Origin: Reyranella massiliensis 521
GTDB lineage: Bacteria > Pseudomonadota > Alphaproteobacteria > Reyranellales > Reyranellaceae
NCBI RefSeq assembly: GCF_000312425.1
Contig: NZ_HE997181.1
Location: 4,945,788 to 5,009,787, forward strand
DNA length: 64,000 bases
Direction of reading: 5' to 3'
Shown: positions 35,267 through 42,767 of the stretch, piece after piece
How the letters are laid out: every line of letters begins with the position of its first letter
Position numbering within the stretch: the stretch's first letter is position 1
The notes under the pieces: model-generated
What the model was told of the DNA's origin: nothing
Database searches by the model: none
The model's input: the letters and a program-made list of their open reading frames with translations, nothing else
Position numbers and translations under genes: made by a program

Positions 35267-36403
35267 CTACTCGGCGGCCTGCTTCTGGGCGAGGCGGTCA
35301 GGCGTCAGCGAATAGGTCGTGAACTGACGATTGAGGGCCGGCATCGGACAGGCTTCGAGATGGCCTTCCGCCGGCCGCATCAGGATCATCGCCGTGGTCG
35401 CGACCATGACGCCGCGATTGCTGAGCCGTGGTGGGCGGCACACCGAATGCGGCGTTCCCCAATCGTCGAAGAAGGCCTGGCGGAAATCTTCGAGCGTGAG
35501 CTTGCCAAGCTTCGGTGAAAGCCGGTCGCGCACGCGCTTGTCGCGGTAGATCGAATCCGGCGTCTCGGCGAGGCCGGTATCCTTCACCTTGGCGCGTGCC
35601 GATTCGGCGATCCAGTGATTGGCGTGCACGTAGAGGCCGCGGTCCGGCGCGATCCAGAACGTATCGTCGGGCGCGCATTCGAAGCCGAAAGCCTCGCCGC
35701 CGCAATGGCTGATGGCCATGTGATTGGAGCCGGGCTTGGGTGTCGCGACGACCGTGTGGACGGCAAGCGCCAAATGCGTGGCCTCCAGTACCTTGCGGCG
35801 GATGAAGGGCAGCGGCACGCCGGGGCCACGTTGATAGTCGCGGTCGCATTCCAGCGCATTGGCCGTCAGGCCGATGCCGGCCGAGTTCAGGCCCGAGCGG
35901 GCAAGGCCGCCGGCTTCGGTGAAGGTCAGGATGTCGGGCCCATCGTCGCGACGGATGCGCAGCACGACGCCGGTCTCCGCGCACTCCGCCCGCCAGTCCC
36001 AGTTCTGGCCATGCAGCAGCACGCCGTCCGCGCTGGCCTCGGGCAGCGCCAGCGCCGCCGTGCAGCCGTCGGGAAAGTGCTTAGCCGCCTGCTGTTTGCG
36101 AGCCGCCACCACCATCTCGGTGCGGGCGTTCATCAGCACCACCGCCGCGAAGGGCTCGTTGGCGCCTTCGGCGATGCCGCGCATTTCCTCGACATAGGCT
36201 GGATCGAACTTCTCGATCAGCGGCACCATCGCCTCGGCGCGCCGCTCCAGCTCCTTCCAGTCGACGCCACTTTTCAGCAGCGACTCGGCGTACATCTTGG
36301 CACCGCGCCGCAGCCGGTCGGCGGCGGCCTTGCCATGTGTCCGACCCCGCTCCCGCGGGCTGCCCGAAAGGTCGATCAGCGGGAAGGGAGCGTAGTCGGT
36401 CAT
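35267..36403 (-). CDS. C45 family Ntn-hydrolase (acyl-CoA:6-APA acyltransferase-like)
   Basis: The 378-residue protein belongs to the C45 Ntn-hydrolases. The autoprocessing site is visible as D112-G113-C114-T115, where Cys114 would become the N-terminal nucleophile after self-cleavage. Downstream NWDWR and the NSAGIGLTANALECDRDYQRG segment are also family-typical. Fungal isopenicillin-N acyltransferase is the namesake; bacterial members cleave or transfer amide-linked acyl groups on unknown substrates. No signal peptide is seen. It is the last gene of an operon behind the two subunits of a ThDP enzyme (21 bp gap). Confidence 0.83.
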   Translation of the reverse strand: MTDYAPFPLIDLSGSPRERGRTHGKAAADRLRRGAKMYAESLLKSGVDWKELERRAEAMVPLIEKFDPAYVEEMRGIAEGANEPFAAVVLMNARTEMVVAARKQQAAKHFPDGCTAALALPEASADGVLLHGQNWDWRAECAETGVVLRIRRDDGPDILTFTEAGGLARSGLNSAGIGLTANALECDRDYQRGPGVPLPFIRRKVLEATHLALAVHTVVATPKPGSNHMAISHCGGEAFGFECAPDDTFWIAPDRGLYVHANHWIAESARAKVKDTGLAETPDSIYRDKRVRDRLSPKLGKLTLEDFRQAFFDDWGTPHSVCRPPRLSNRGVMVATTAMILMRPAEGHLEACPMPALNRQFTTYSLTPDRLAQKQAAE

Positions 36404-36424
36404 GAAGCCTCCGGGCGCTGTCGC

Positions 36425-37045
36425 CTATGGATGTCCGAGCAGGGTCTGGCGGAAGCGATCCTTGAGATGCGCGCCGTCCTGCGGTGGCATCACGAACTCT
36501 AGCTTCTCGACCATCACCTTTACGAGCCGAAACACCGGCCCTTTCTTGGTGCGGACGTCCTTCACAAGCGCCGCGACTTCGGAGGCATCGCGGACCGTGC
36601 CGGTATCGGCGATGCCACAGCCCTTGGCGATCATGGCGAGATCGGTGCCGGCGCCCGAATCGGTCGGGCCATTGTTGAGCGGGCTGGTGTGCGTGGCCTG
36701 ATTGCCGGTCTCGCCGAACTTTTCGTTGTCGAGCACGACGATGGCCAGATTGTCCGGCTGCTGAGCCGCGACGGTCGCCAGCGAGCCCAGGCTCATCAGC
36801 ATGTCGCCGTCGCCGGTGATGACCAGCACGCGCTTCTTGGGCTGCGCCAAGGCGAGCCCGAGGCCCATGCCGACCGGCGCGCCCATCGAGCCCCAGAGCG
36901 GCATGTTGAGCGGACGGTCGCCGGCTTCGGTGATGTCCCAGTTGGACGAACCGAGGCCCGCGATCACCAGCAGGTTGTCGTCGGCGCCTTCGAGAATCTT
37001 CTTCACCAGCGGGCGGCGCTGGAGCGTTGCCTTCTGCGTGCTCAT
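36425..37045 (-). CDS. Thiamine-diphosphate enzyme, ThDP pyrophosphate-binding (beta) subunit
   Basis: The 206-residue subunit holds the ThDP pyrophosphate/Mg site: GDGD starting at Gly78 and the matching Asn107 (GDG-X26-N). It is homologous to the C-terminal half of single-chain decarboxylases and to ComE of sulfopyruvate decarboxylase or the C-terminal half of phosphonopyruvate decarboxylase. The alpha subunit is encoded one base upstream. The pair likely decarboxylates a 2-oxo acid, but the substrate is not evident. No phosphonate or sulfonate genes lie nearby. Confidence 0.85.
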   Translation of the reverse strand: MSTQKATLQRRPLVKKILEGADDNLLVIAGLGSSNWDITEAGDRPLNMPLWGSMGAPVGMGLGLALAQPKKRVLVITGDGDMLMSLGSLATVAAQQPDNLAIVVLDNEKFGETGNQATHTSPLNNGPTDSGAGTDLAMIAKGCGIADTGTVRDASEVAALVKDVRTKKGPVFRLVKVMVEKLEFVMPPQDGAHLKDRFRQTLLGHP

Positions 37046-37046
37046 G

Positions 37047-37577
37047 CTACTTCTTCCCGAAATTCTTGATGCCGATCAGCTTCTGGCGCAGCAGCACGGC
37101 GACGGCCTGGCCGCCGTTGAACGCCGAGCGGGCGGCCGCGTCGACGGTCGCCTTCACCTCGGCCGCGGTCTCGACCGAGTAGAGCAGCACGCCCATCGCT
37201 TCGAGCACCTTGGGCGTCGCCTGCCCCATAGGATACTGCCAGGAATTGAACTCGCCCCAGTCGCCGCGCATCGTGATCAGGGTGAGGAACGGAAAGCGCA
37301 GGGTCTTGGGCATGCCCATCAGGTTGATGGTGTTGCCGACGCCCGAGCTCTGCATCAGCAGCACCGAACGCTGGCCGCCCAGCCATGCCCCGGCGGCAAG
37401 CGGAATGCCCTCCTCCTCGGTCGTGAGCGCCAGGGTGCGCATGGAGTTGGAGCGTTGGCAGGCCTCGATCAGCTTGCCATGCCCGGCGTCGGGCACGTGA
37501 TAGACCTGCTTCACGTCGTGATCCTGCAGGACCTCGAAAATCTGGTCGCGCCAATCAGGCGTCACGCTGGCGTTCAT
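37047..37577 (-). CDS. Thiamine-diphosphate enzyme, pyrimidine-binding (alpha) subunit
   Basis: This 176-residue subunit corresponds to the N-terminal pyrimidine-binding domain of ThDP enzymes, with the activating Glu in TTEEEGIPLAAGAWLGG (Glu54-56 region). It resembles ComD of sulfopyruvate decarboxylase and similar split proteins. The downstream beta subunit begins one base after its stop codon, so the two are almost certainly translated together. The first gene of the unit lies 120 bp from a divergent LysR gene, suggesting that the operon is inducible. Confidence 0.84.
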   Translation of the reverse strand: MNASVTPDWRDQIFEVLQDHDVKQVYHVPDAGHGKLIEACQRSNSMRTLALTTEEEGIPLAAGAWLGGQRSVLLMQSSGVGNTINLMGMPKTLRFPFLTLITMRGDWGEFNSWQYPMGQATPKVLEAMGVLLYSVETAAEVKATVDAAARSAFNGGQAVAVLLRQKLIGIKNFGKK

Positions 37578-37674
37578 GTCTCTCCCGTCTCGGGCTGCTT
37601 CAAGGAAGGCGATAACGAAGGGCAGATACTAGCTATCACCTAGATCGCCATCGAAGACCATTCTCTGTGATCAG

Positions 37675-37693
37675 CTATAGCGATATTGTATAG
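37675..37693. promoter_or_regulatory. LysR-type T-N11-A site upstream of the LysR gene
   Basis: CTATA at 37675-37679 and TATAG at 37689-37693 form a perfect 5-bp inverted repeat with the T-N11-A geometry of LysR boxes. It ends four bases before the LysR start codon, in the 120-bp gap shared with the ThDP-enzyme operon, and so probably serves autorepression. A second partial dyad (TAGCTATCAC and GTGATCAGCTA) lies around 37630-37677. Confidence 0.55.
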
Positions 37694-37697
37694 CTCC

Positions 37698-38639
37698 ATG
37701 GAGCTTTCCCAACTCCGCACGCTGATCCACGTCGCCGAGCTCGGCAGCCTGAGCAAAGCGGCCGAGCGCCTGGGCATCGCCCAACCGGCCCTCAGCCGCC
37801 AGATCCGGATGCTGGAAGACGAACTCGCGGTGCCCCTATTCGCGCGTCACGGTCGCGGCATGATCCTGACGGACAAGGGTCGCGAAATCCTGGAACACGC
37901 CACGCGGGTCATGGTCGAGCTGGAAGAAATCCGCGCCGCGGCGGCCGACCTCGACACGCCCTTGCGCGGCCGGATCGGTATCGGCTTTCCGCCGACGGTT
38001 GCCGACATCGTCTCGGTTCCCCTGGTCGCGGCCTTCGGCAAGGCGCATCCGCAGGTCGAGCTGCGTCTGGTCGGCGCCTACACCGGCTACCTGCTCGACT
38101 GGCTGCATCGCGGAGAGATCGACCTCGCCGTCCTCTACGATCCGCACTCGGCACGGTCGCTGCGCTCGCAACCGCTGCTGCTCGAAAACCTGTTCCTGAT
38201 CGGGCCACCCGACTCGGGCCTGTCAGCCACCCGCGCGATTCCGTTCAAGGACCTCGACGGCAGGCGCGTCTTGCTGCCCAGCACGCGCCATGGATTGCGG
38301 ACGATTGTCGAACAATGCGCCACCGAAGCCGGCATTTCTCTCAACGTCGCGGTCGAAGCCGATTCCTATGCGACGCTGAAGGACCTGGTGCGCCACGGCC
38401 ATGGCTGGACGATCCTGCCCCTGCCGCCCATTCACGACGACATCGCGGCCAATCGTCTGGCAGCCGCCCCCTTGATCGATCCCGTGCCGGTCAGACGCCT
38501 AGTCCTGTCCTACCCTGCGGACCGGCCCGTCCTGCGCCTCGCGCGATTTGCCGGCGATACGATTTCTGGCATCGTGACCGATCATGTCGAACGAGGAATC
38601 TGGCCCGGCCAGTTGCTGGGTCAGAAGGCGTCGGCTTAG
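37698..38639 (+). CDS. LysR family transcriptional regulator, divergent from the ThDP-enzyme operon
   Basis: The 313-residue regulator has an N-terminal LysR helix-turn-helix (MELSQLRTLIHVAELGSLSKAAERLGIAQPALSRQIRMLEDELAVPLFARHGRGM) and an effector domain from about residue 90. Its sequence resembles the CbbR/nitrogen-assimilation-control-like branch of LysR proteins. I use the ATG at 37698, which begins directly at the HTH, rather than an in-frame codon 12 bases upstream. The divergent arrangement with the split ThDP enzyme strongly suggests that it activates that operon. Its stop overlaps the hemJ stop on the other strand. Confidence 0.9.
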   Translation: MELSQLRTLIHVAELGSLSKAAERLGIAQPALSRQIRMLEDELAVPLFARHGRGMILTDKGREILEHATRVMVELEEIRAAAADLDTPLRGRIGIGFPPTVADIVSVPLVAAFGKAHPQVELRLVGAYTGYLLDWLHRGEIDLAVLYDPHSARSLRSQPLLLENLFLIGPPDSGLSATRAIPFKDLDGRRVLLPSTRHGLRTIVEQCATEAGISLNVAVEADSYATLKDLVRHGHGWTILPLPPIHDDIAANRLAAAPLIDPVPVRRLVLSYPADRPVLRLARFAGDTISGIVTDHVERGIWPGQLLGQKASA

Positions 38640-39061
38640 AGTGGCTTGAGCACCACCAGGAACACGATCCCGATCATCAGCAGGGTCGGTACTTCGTTCC
38701 ACCAGCGATAGTAGGTGGCGGTTCGCGTGTTGCGATCGGCTTCGAACGTCTTGCGCCAGCGGCCGTAAAGGTGGTGCACGTAAGTGAGTATGCAGACGAG
38801 GGCGAACTTCAGGTGCCACCAGCCGGCATGCCACCACTCGCCCTGCCAAGCGAGCAGCAGGCCGAAGATCCAGACGAGGATCATCGCCGGATTCATGATA
38901 CCGCGCAGCAGGCGGCGCTCCATCACCTTGAAGGTCTCGCTTTGTGGCGAACCTGGCGGCGCATCGGCGTGATAGACGAACAGGCGCGGCAGATAGAGAA
39001 GCCCCGCCATCCAGGCGATCACGGCCACGATGTGCAGCGCCTTCAGAACCTCGTAGAGCAT
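38636..39061 (-). CDS. hemJ: Protoporphyrinogen IX oxidase HemJ
   Basis: HemJ oxidises protoporphyrinogen IX to protoporphyrin IX, the step before ferrochelatase. The 141-residue membrane protein has four hydrophobic helices, an early His in KALHIVAVIAWMAG (His10), the KVMERRLLRGIMNPAMI segment, and Lys85 in WWHLKFALV. The His and Lys match conserved essential residues of the family. The start ATG overlaps the hemH stop by one base (TGATG). A longer open frame reaches far upstream only because it reads through hemH in another frame. Gene order hemE-hemH-hemJ supports the assignment. Confidence 0.93.
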   Translation of the reverse strand: MLYEVLKALHIVAVIAWMAGLLYLPRLFVYHADAPPGSPQSETFKVMERRLLRGIMNPAMILVWIFGLLLAWQGEWWHAGWWHLKFALVCILTYVHHLYGRWRKTFEADRNTRTATYYRWWNEVPTLLMIGIVFLVVLKPL

Positions 39062-40092
39062 CACACGCCTCTGGCGATCAACGGGCAGCCGACATGGACC
39101 TGACTGCAGGGCATCGACTTCGCGCCGTGGCAGACAGCGATTTGCGGCTCGGCGAGCACCGCACGCACACGACCCGCCAGGCCTGCGATGAAGGCGGGGT
39201 GAGTCCCTGCTGTCGGCACTCGGACATAGGTCGGGACGGCGCTCTTCTCGGCAAGATGGCGATATTCCATGTCGAGCTCGACCAGCGTTTCCGAGTGTTC
39301 TGACACGAAGCTCAGCGGATAGAGCACGACTGCCTTCTTGTCCGCGCCGGCGCGTGCGATCTCGGCATCCGTCGATGGGCCGATCCATTTCAGCGGGCCG
39401 ACACGGCTCTGGTAGCAGACGGACCAGTCGAGACCGCCGATCCGGTCGGCAATCGCCTGTGCCGTGCGTTCGACCTGCGCCTGATAGGGATCGCCGGCCT
39501 TGATCACCCGCTCGGGCAGACCATGCGCTGAAAAGAGCACACGGGACGGCTGGTTTCCGGCTTCGCGCAGCCCTTGTTTCAAGAGTTCGACCGACGCCGA
39601 AATGAAGCCTTCCTCGTCGGGATAGCAGCAGACGGTCTGCGTCGGCACCGAGAGCTTCGCCTTGGCGGCGGCTTCCTTCCACGCCTTGACCGAAGAATCC
39701 GTCGTCGTGGTCGAGAACTGCGGATAGAGCGGCAGCAGCACGACGCGGTCCGGCGCAAAGCGCTTCACCGACCGCACGACGGCCTCCGTCATCGGATGCC
39801 AGTAGCGCATGCAGACATAGCCGCGCCATTCGTGTTCCGTGCCCAGCGCCTCTTCGAGCGCACGGGCCTGCGCTTCGGTCTGGCCGAGGATCGGCGAGCT
39901 GCCGCCGATCTTCGCGTAGATGTCCCGTGCTTTCGGCGCGCGGCGGCTGGCGATGAAGTTCGCCAACGGACCGCGCAGCAGCGACGGCAGGCGTAGGATG
40001 GCGGGATCGCTGAACAGGTTGCGCAGGAAAGGCTGCACGGCCTCGGGTGAATCCGGGCCGCCGAGATTGAACAGGACGATGGCGATCTTCAT
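39061..40092 (-). CDS. hemH: Ferrochelatase with C-terminal cysteine cluster
   Basis: HemH inserts ferrous iron into protoporphyrin IX. The 343-residue protein starts MKIAIVLFNLGGPDSPEAVQPFLRNLF, contains the catalytic His segment FSAHGLPERVI and the LYPLSFVSEHSETLVELDMEY block, and is somewhat longer than Gram-positive enzymes. Its C-terminus has Cys321, Cys329 and Cys336 (CHGAKSMPCSQVHVGCP). In human and Caulobacter-type ferrochelatases three such C-terminal cysteines and one other bind a [2Fe-2S] cluster, so this enzyme very likely carries one. It lies 39 bp downstream of hemE. Confidence 0.95.
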   Translation of the reverse strand: MKIAIVLFNLGGPDSPEAVQPFLRNLFSDPAILRLPSLLRGPLANFIASRRAPKARDIYAKIGGSSPILGQTEAQARALEEALGTEHEWRGYVCMRYWHPMTEAVVRSVKRFAPDRVVLLPLYPQFSTTTTDSSVKAWKEAAAKAKLSVPTQTVCCYPDEEGFISASVELLKQGLREAGNQPSRVLFSAHGLPERVIKAGDPYQAQVERTAQAIADRIGGLDWSVCYQSRVGPLKWIGPSTDAEIARAGADKKAVVLYPLSFVSEHSETLVELDMEYRHLAEKSAVPTYVRVPTAGTHPAFIAGLAGRVRAVLAEPQIAVCHGAKSMPCSQVHVGCPLIARGV

Positions 40093-40131
40093 GGGGCAAT
40101 CTTCATGACGCGAACTTCATCCGGTCGATCC

Positions 40132-41175
40132 TCAAGAGTCGTTCGGCTTCCAGTTGCGCACGATCTCGACCAGTTGCGCGACATGCTCGGGCGGAGTCTG
40201 CGGCACTACGCCGTGGCCGAGATTGAACACAAAGGAACCGTGGCCGAGCTTGTCGAGGATGCGCCTGGCCTCCCGCTCCAGCGCCGCGCCGCCCGCCACC
40301 AGCATGATGGGGTCGAGATTGCCCTGCACGCAGATATGCGGCTGCAGTTCCTTGGCCGCCCAGTGCGCGCCGATGCCGGTATCGATCGAGAGCGCGCTGA
40401 AACTGTCGGGCCGCCGATACATCAGTGCCGCCGGGCCTACCGCGCGCGGAAAGGCAATGATGGGGACCGAGGGATGACGCTCGCGCAGCCCCTTGGCGAT
40501 CCGGACCAATGGATCGAGCGACCAGCGGAAGAGCTGTTCCTCCGGCAGCACGCCGGCCCACGAATCGAAAAGCTGCACGGCATCGGCGCCGGCCTCGACC
40601 TGGTTGGAAAGATGGTCGACCACGGAATCGACCAGCAGGTCGATCAGCAGGCCGAAGGATTCGGGATGGGCATAGGCCCACTTCTTGACCTTGGCGAAAT
40701 CCTTGCTGCCGCTTCCTTCGATCATGTAGCAGGCGAGCGTGAAGGGCGCGCCGGCGAAGCCCAGCAGGGCCGTCTCCCTGGGCAGCGCTGCGCGTGTCTG
40801 CCTGATAGCCTCATAGACCGGCGCCAGAAAATCGCCGAGCCGGGCCCGCGAGAGCTTCCCGAACTGCGCCGGATCGGTCAGGGCCTCCAGCTTCGGCCCC
40901 TCGCCCTCCTCGAACCAGACTTTCTGGCCGAGGGCATCGGGAACCACGAGGATGTCGGAGAAGATGATGGCGGCGTCGAACCCGAAGCGCCGGATCGGCT
41001 GCAGGGTGACCTCGACGGCCTTGTCCGGCGTGTAGCAGAATTCGAGGAACGATTTGGTCGTCGCGCGCACGGCACGATACTCCGGCAGGTACCGACCCGC
41101 CTGTCGCATCAACCAGATCGGTGGCGTCGCAAAGCGCCGCCCGGCCAACGTCTCCAGGAATTTACTGCCGTTCAC
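40132..41175 (-). CDS. hemE: Uroporphyrinogen decarboxylase
   Basis: HemE removes four carboxyl groups from uroporphyrinogen III. The 347-residue protein shows the substrate-binding signature PPIWLMRQAGRYLPEYR near the N-terminus, the FSDILVVPDALGQ segment with the catalytic Asp, and GFAGAPFTLACYMIEG. It begins with GTG at 41175, preceded by GAGGA with a six-base gap. It is the leftmost gene of hemE-hemH-hemJ and diverges from ppsR across 323 bp. That position next to ppsR is where the alphaproteobacterial replication origin is found in Caulobacter and Rickettsia. Confidence 0.97.
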   Translation of the reverse strand: MNGSKFLETLAGRRFATPPIWLMRQAGRYLPEYRAVRATTKSFLEFCYTPDKAVEVTLQPIRRFGFDAAIIFSDILVVPDALGQKVWFEEGEGPKLEALTDPAQFGKLSRARLGDFLAPVYEAIRQTRAALPRETALLGFAGAPFTLACYMIEGSGSKDFAKVKKWAYAHPESFGLLIDLLVDSVVDHLSNQVEAGADAVQLFDSWAGVLPEEQLFRWSLDPLVRIAKGLRERHPSVPIIAFPRAVGPAALMYRRPDSFSALSIDTGIGAHWAAKELQPHICVQGNLDPIMLVAGGAALEREARRILDKLGHGSFVFNLGHGVVPQTPPEHVAQLVEIVRNWKPNDS

Positions 41176-41498
41176 GCGTCATCCTCATGCCTTCCCTCTT
41201 ACTCTATTCATAATAGGTAGTAGCAGTAGTAGGGCCTGTGGCATGTGGGGATGCGCCTTATTGGCCAGCTTTCCCCAGACGCCTGTGGACCAGAAAACGC
41301 CGATTCCACGCGATCCGATCACCTAATTCACGATTCCCAGAACATTCATTCAGGCTTGTCCGCAAGGGACCATTCTTGGGAGCGGCCGGGCGAGTCGGGT
41401 CTCGAATCCGGCACTCGTGGGCAACGGGCCAACCTGTCCCCGTGTTCCAATGGCCAATCCCACGTTTCTCCCGAGGGCCCTGTGGGGTAAAACGAGCC
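41176..41498. other. Candidate chromosomal replication origin (oriC) region between hemE and ppsR
   Basis: No credible gene occupies this 323-bp gap. It contains features expected of an alphaproteobacterial origin: TGTGGACCA at 41284-41292 (one mismatch from the Caulobacter G-box TGTGGATCA), W-box-like TCCCCA at 41272-41277 and TGGGGA at 41246-41251, TGTGG-starting motifs at 41237, 41244 and 41481, an AT-richer stretch with a small dyad (CTATT-cat-AATAG, 41204-41216), and divergent transcription. No perfect DnaA box TTATCCACA is present. The call rests mainly on the hemE/ppsR (RP001) synteny. The same gap must also hold the hemE and ppsR promoters. Confidence 0.5.
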
Positions 41499-42332
41499 GT
41501 GGCGAATCGAAATTTCCATGTGCACCTCGTTTCCGACTCGACCGGCGAGACCGTGTCGAGCGTGGCGCGTGCCTGCCTCGTGCAATATGAGGGCATCTTC
41601 GTGCAGGAGCATGTCTGGTCGCTGGTGCGCACGCCCGGCCAGATGGAGAAGGTGATGCAGGCGGTCGAGCGCGACCGCGGCCCTGTCCTCTATACACTGG
41701 TCGACCCGGAGCTGCGCGACGTCGTGCGCGACCATTGCCGGCGCCTGCAACTGCCCTGCGTCGGCGTGCTCGACCAGGCGATGAGCGTGCTGGCTGTCCA
41801 CTTCCACTCCAAGAGCGAGCAGTGGCCGGGCCGCCAGCATCAGCTCGACGAGGGCTATTTCGATCGCATCGATGCCATGCACTACACGCTGGCGCACGAC
41901 GACGGCCAGTCGACGCACGATCTCGAGGATGCCGACGTGATCCTGGTGGGACCGTCGCGTACCTCCAAGACACCGACCTGTGTCTATCTCGCCAACCGCG
42001 GCGTGCGTGCGGCCAATGTGCCGCTGGTGCCGGCCGTACCGCCGCCTGTCGAGCTCGAAGAAGCCAAGCGACCTTTGGTGGTCGGTTTGATTACCGATCC
42101 GGAGCGGCTGGTGCAGATCCGGGTCAATCGTCTGCGTCTCCTGCACCAGGAGACCGAGACGGACTATACCGACATGGAAAGAGTGCAGCGCGAGATCCAG
42201 GAAGCGCGCCGTCTCTATGCCCGCCGCAAGTGGGCGACCATCGATGTCACGCGCCGTTCCATCGAAGAGACGGCAGCGTCGATCCTGCAAATGTTGGCGA
42301 CCCGTCGCGAGCAGAGGTTGCAGGCCGGATAA
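41499..42332 (+). CDS. ppsR: Pyruvate,phosphate dikinase/PEP synthase regulatory protein (PpsR, DUF299)
   Basis: The 277-residue bifunctional kinase/pyrophosphorylase switches PEP synthase or pyruvate,phosphate dikinase off with ADP and on with phosphate. The family start FHVHLVSDSTGETVSSVARA and the P-loop VGPSRTSKTPT (residues 150-160) are clear, as is DVTRRSIEETAASIL near the C-terminus. I start at GTG 41499, right before the conserved region. The open frame extends to 41238 but that part lacks similarity and lies in the oriC-like gap. Its Rickettsia homologue RP001 flanks the replication origin. Confidence 0.93.
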   Translation: MANRNFHVHLVSDSTGETVSSVARACLVQYEGIFVQEHVWSLVRTPGQMEKVMQAVERDRGPVLYTLVDPELRDVVRDHCRRLQLPCVGVLDQAMSVLAVHFHSKSEQWPGRQHQLDEGYFDRIDAMHYTLAHDDGQSTHDLEDADVILVGPSRTSKTPTCVYLANRGVRAANVPLVPAVPPPVELEEAKRPLVVGLITDPERLVQIRVNRLRLLHQETETDYTDMERVQREIQEARRLYARRKWATIDVTRRSIEETAASILQMLATRREQRLQAG

Positions 42333-42349
42333 CGAAGCAGGAGGCGACC

Positions 42350-42757
42350 ATGAAGGCAGCCTTTGTAGCGTTGGGTCTGGGTTTTTTGAGTACAGCGGCG
42401 GTCGCCGCGAACGGTATCGACGTAAAGCGCGGCGGCGACGCCAACATCTACGGCAACTGCGTGCCGAGCCTCGTCGTCGAGAACAAGTCGGGCGAGACGA
42501 TCGGCTATCTCCAAGTCGACGTCGTGCTGGCGCTGAACGACGGGCGCGAGCGGACGGTCGAACTGGCATCGGCCTATCGCGACGGTGCGCCGTTTCCCAT
42601 CGCTCCCGGGGCAACGGCGACCCTGAAGCAGCATCTCGACCTGTCGCGGGCGCTCGGCGTGCCCTGCGGCGAGGTCAAGGAACGCAAGGTCTCTCGGACG
42701 ATCTGCGAGACAGCGCGTGGCACAGCCTGTGCATCGTCAGTCTCCGTGAAACCCTGA
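42350..42757 (+). CDS. Small exported protein of unknown function
   Basis: This 135-residue protein has a clear signal peptide (MKAAFVALGLGFLSTAAVAANG, cleavage about residue 20). The mature domain looks beta-rich (SLVVENKSGETIGYLQVDVVLALNDGRERTVELASAYRDG) and has four cysteines that could form two disulfides in the periplasm. It starts 17 bp after ppsR with a GGAGG site. The strand content is reminiscent of small immunoglobulin-like periplasmic domains, but I recognise no family. Confidence 0.65.
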   Translation: MKAAFVALGLGFLSTAAVAANGIDVKRGGDANIYGNCVPSLVVENKSGETIGYLQVDVVLALNDGRERTVELASAYRDGAPFPIAPGATATLKQHLDLSRALGVPCGEVKERKVSRTICETARGTACASSVSVKP

Positions 42758-42767
42758 GGCACTTTCC

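Noticed and set aside
39062..40099. Upstream extension of the hemJ reading frame to 40099
   Set aside because: The extended part is the wrong frame of hemH. HemJ has its standard start at 39061.
41238..41498. N-terminal extension of ppsR through the oriC-like gap
   Set aside because: Not conserved in the family. The translated segment looks random and covers the DnaA-box-like motifs.
42350..42757. Read as part of the ppsR frame-shifted upstream open frame (41735-42757)
   Set aside because: The upstream part is the wrong frame of ppsR. The signal peptide and ribosome-binding site mark 42350 as the start.
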